A DNA stretch of 10,000 nt, taken from Magnetospirillum sp. (GTDB lineage: Bacteria > Pseudomonadota > Alphaproteobacteria > Rhodospirillales > Magnetospirillaceae). The stretch lies in NCBI GenBank assembly GCA_020217035.1, contig JAIWOG010000245.1, forward strand, positions 1 to 10,000. The letters are read 5' to 3'. The position numbers were made by a program, and so were the translations under genes. This document shows positions 8,366 through 10,000 of this stretch, one piece after another. A model generated the notes under the pieces. That model was not told where the DNA came from. It saw nothing but the letters and a program-made list of their open reading frames with translations, and ran no database searches. Position 1 is the first letter of the stretch. Each line of letters starts with the position of its first letter.

Positions 8366-8379
8366 TTAAGGATGGTTAA
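8366..8379 (-). promoter_or_regulatory. Candidate CtrA-binding site upstream of fliF
   Basis: TTAA-N6-TTAA lies in the flgE-fliF gap. On the minus strand it contains TTAACCAT, a known CtrA half-site form; the full-site consensus is TTAA-N7-TTAA, so the spacer is one base short. Its centre is about 78 bases before the GTG start of fliF, suitable for overlapping a -35 region. CtrA controls early flagellar operons in Caulobacter and motility in Magnetospirillum. I see no convincing sigma-54 (GG-N10-GC) promoter in the gap. The call is an inference from a short motif. Confidence 0.45.
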
Positions 8380-8380
8380 T

Positions 8381-8401
8381 ACCCGGCAAAGATTGCCGGG
8401 T
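8381..8401. repeat. Perfect 9-bp inverted repeat beside the candidate fliF promoter
   Basis: Arms ACCCGGCAA and TTGCCGGGT flank a three-base loop (AGA on the plus strand). The element directly abuts the TTAA-N6-TTAA motif on its upstream side. No T-run follows on either strand, so it is unlikely to be a terminator. It could be an operator for a dimeric regulator or a hairpin. FlbD or another flagellar regulator is a possible ligand, but nothing in the sequence proves it. Confidence 0.6.
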
Positions 8402-8446
8402 GAGAGAAGGCACACCCGTTTTAAAGCCCCGCGGCGTTTGAGCGGG

Positions 8447-8498
8447 CCCGGCACGGGCTGCGCCTCGCGCATAACACCCGGCACGGGCTGCGCCTCGC
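8447..8498. repeat. Two 22-bp direct repeats, 30-bp period (REP-like)
   Basis: Identical 22-base copies occupy 8447-8468 and 8477-8498, separated by eight bases. Each contains the near-palindrome CCCGGCACGGGC, which can form a short GC hairpin, followed by TGCGCCTCGC. They lie between the flgE terminator and the fliF promoter area. Placement in a gap after a terminator, with imperfect dyad symmetry, fits a REP-like element. Whether the unit recurs elsewhere in the genome cannot be judged from this window. Confidence 0.75.
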
Positions 8499-8506
8499 CC
8501 CAAACC

Positions 8507-8540
8507 AAAAAAAGGCCGGCCCCCGTTCTGGGGACCGGCC
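8507..8540 (-). terminator. Rho-independent terminator of flgE
   Basis: On the minus strand an 11-base GC stem (GGCCGGTCCCC pairing with GGGGGCCGGCC, one G-T wobble) closes a five-base loop and is followed by seven T. It begins 22 bases after the flgE stop. It should end the hook transcript and separate it from the fliF operon, which therefore needs its own promoter in the gap. Confidence 0.93.
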
Positions 8541-8562
8541 GTCTTAGTTTGCGCGGTAAAGC

Positions 8563-10000
8563 TTAACGCTTGATGCGGACCAGTTCGTCCAGCATTTCGT
8601 CGGCGGTGGTGATGATCTTGGCGGCGGCCGAATAGGCACGCTGGGTGACGATCATGGTGGTGAACTCTTCACCGATGTCGACGGTGGACGCTTCCAGCGA
8701 CGAGGCGTTGACCTGGCCGGCGCCGGCGGAACCGGCGGTGCGCAAGGTCGGCTCACCCGAATAGTCGGTGGCGATGAAGACGTTGCCCGACAGGCTTTGC
8801 ATGCCGTTGGGATTGATGAAGGTGGCCACCGGCACCTGGAAGACCGGGCGGGTGACGCCGTTGTCGAACAACGCGGTGACGACGCCGTCCGAGCCGATGG
8901 AGACGCCGGCGAAATTGCCGAACTTGGCACCGTTCTGGCTCCAGTACGACAACTGGTAGTCACCGTCCAACTGGGTCATGCCGTCGCGGATGTCCAAATT
9001 GCCCAGGAAGAAACCGATGGAGTCCGAACCCGACATGTCGTTGGAACCGTTGGCCCAGTCGATATCCATGAAGGCGACGTTGATTTCCTTGGGCGTACCG
9101 TCGCCGTTGAACTCGATGGCGTCCTCGTTGACGCTGCCCGAGATGTTGATGGCGGTGACGGTGAAACCGTCGGTGGCCGAAGGGTCCTGGCCTTGCAGGG
9201 TCGCCGGGTTGCCGTCGGACAGGTCGAAGCTGTCCAGACCATCGACGGTGATGTCGTCGGACGAGTCGCGCTGGCGGAAGATCATCGAGTTGGTGCCGGC
9301 CACCCGCTCGGCATAGGCGATGCCGTCGGTGGTCTTGGTCACCACCGAAGCGGTGCCGGTCTTGGGGTCGCTCCAACTGGCCACGGCGGCGAATTCGTTG
9401 GTGGAGGCGCCGGTGGCGATGGTGAAAGTCATGGCGTCTTCACTGTAGATGTGAAGGTCGGTGCCGTTGGCCACCGCCGTCAGCCCCAGGCTGGTGAAGC
9501 TGTTGTCGGCGTTCAAGGCCGAGGCGGCGGCCGACGCCGTGGTGGCGGTCAGCGCGAAGGTGCTGGTGGAGCCGTCGATCAGGATGCCCAGGGTCGATGG
9601 ATTGGTCAGGCCGCCACCCAAGCTCAGTTGCAAGGAATTGTATTCCATCTGGAAGGCTTTGTTGATGTCGCCGGCCAGGCTGTCCACGAAGCTGCCGGTG
9701 CTGGTGGCGGTGGACGAGTCGGTGTGGAATTGGTTGGCGGTGGCGCCGTCGGTGCCGGCGTTGGTCTTGAAGGTATAGGTGGTGGCGTTGATGGTCATGG
9801 TCATCGACCCCGCCGTCGTCGGGGTGCCGGTGAAGTCCAGACGGCCCATGGCGCCGTAAACCGTGTCGGCATCCTTCTTCAGCAACAGCGACTTGGCGCC
9901 CAGCGGCGGAATGGCTTCCAGGTCCCAGCGGTTCTGCGCCACCTTGGACCAGCTGAACTGCACGGTGGCGTCGCCGCCCAAGCTGTCGTAGATGGTCACC
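8563..10000 (-). CDS. flgE: Flagellar hook protein FlgE, C-terminal part (5' end outside window)
   Basis: FlgE polymerises outside the cell into the hook, the universal joint between rod and filament. The frame is open to the right edge; the first codons seen (VTIYDSLGG at 9999) match the internal VYDSLG motif of hook proteins, so the GTG there is not the start. About 478 codons are present, more than the whole Salmonella protein (about 403). The extra length is a Thr/Ser/Gly/Asp-rich region from about residue 50 to 300 of this fragment, likely a surface-exposed variable domain. The conserved end is clear: SSLEASTVDIGEEFTTMIVT, then QRAYSAAAKIITTADEMLDE, the C-terminal helix shared by FlgE, FlgF and FlgG that packs in the core. 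The stop is TAA at 8563-8565, followed by a strong terminator. FlgF or FlgG is unlikely because of the size and the YDSLG motif. Confidence 0.9.
   Translation of the reverse strand, partial: VTIYDSLGGDATVQFSWSKVAQNRWDLEAIPPLGAKSLLLKKDADTVYGAMGRLDFTGTPTTAGSMTMTINATTYTFKTNAGTDGATANQFHTDSSTATSTGSFVDSLAGDINKAFQMEYNSLQLSLGGGLTNPSTLGILIDGSTSTFALTATTASAAASALNADNSFTSLGLTAVANGTDLHIYSEDAMTFTIATGASTNEFAAVASWSDPKTGTASVVTKTTDGIAYAERVAGTNSMIFRQRDSSDDITVDGLDSFDLSDGNPATLQGQDPSATDGFTVTAINISGSVNEDAIEFNGDGTPKEINVAFMDIDWANGSNDMSGSDSIGFFLGNLDIRDGMTQLDGDYQLSYWSQNGAKFGNFAGVSIGSDGVVTALFDNGVTRPVFQVPVATFINPNGMQSLSGNVFIATDYSGEPTLRTAGSAGAGQVNASSLEASTVDIGEEFTTMIVTQRAYSAAAKIITTADEMLDELVRIKR

Noticed and set aside
3138..8369. 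Plus-strand open frame of 1,743 codons, antisense to fliF through flbD
   Set aside because: It runs in exact codon register opposite five well-recognised genes that share one frame. It stays open only because those genes avoid TTA, CTA and TCA codons. Its translation is His/Gln/Gly/Asp-rich without recognisable domains and crosses the gene boundaries.
8341..8500. Possible sigma-54 promoter for fliF
   Set aside because: The CCGGCA...TTGCC stretch in the palindrome resembles the -24/-12 elements, but GG and GC are 8 rather than 10 bases apart.
8302..8508. Small minus-strand frame (68 codons) in the flgE-fliF gap with a repeated EAQPVPG
   Set aside because: The peptide repeat merely reflects the two 22-bp DNA repeats. 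There is no good ribosome binding site, it overlaps the fliF upstream signals, and it resembles no known family.
8372..8566. Small plus-strand frame (64 codons) in the flgE-fliF gap
   Set aside because: It passes through the terminator hairpin and the direct repeats and ends at the flgE stop region; basic, Pro-rich composition and no family features.

Overview
The window is a GC-rich stretch of alphaproteobacterial chromosome that carries a flagellar gene cluster. Every gene reads on the minus strand, so transcription runs from the right edge to the left. Several things point to the Rhodospirillales, probably Magnetospirillum or a close relative: the gene order fliF-fliG-fliH(flbE)-fliN-flbD-flhA-flhF, an FlbD-type sigma-54 activator inside a structural operon, and a long FlgE. 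The genus is inferred from layout and protein style, not from a database match.

Layout from right to left (5' to 3' of the genes). Positions 10000-8563 hold the C-terminal part of the hook protein gene flgE; its start lies outside the window. A strong rho-independent terminator (8507-8540) follows. The next roughly 210 bases are noncoding. They hold a pair of 22-bp direct repeats, a perfect inverted repeat and a TTAA-N6-TTAA element that resembles a CtrA site. Then comes a tightly packed operon: fliF (MS ring), fliG (C-ring/rotor), fliH/flbE (export ATPase regulator), fliN (C-ring), flbD (sigma-54 enhancer-binding activator), flhA (export gate) and flhF (SRP-type GTPase, cut by the left edge). 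Gaps between genes are 3 to 37 bases, so the genes are probably co-transcribed.

Together these genes build the early flagellar structures: the membrane MS ring, the cytoplasmic switch ring and the export apparatus. They also encode the regulator that in Caulobacter turns on the later hook and filament genes, and the GTPase that in polar flagellates places the flagellum. The set is a standard flagellar locus, and I see no mobile element, CRISPR array, RNA gene or unknown system. The points that deserve a second look are small: the fliF start and its possible CtrA-type promoter, an 18-bp tandem duplication across the flhA stop codon, two hairpins, a pair of REP-like repeats, an atypical receiver domain in FlbD, divergent GTPase motifs in FlhF, and an enlarged FlgE. 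Six consecutive genes also contain no TTA, CTA or TCA codon, which explains some very long but false antisense reading frames.
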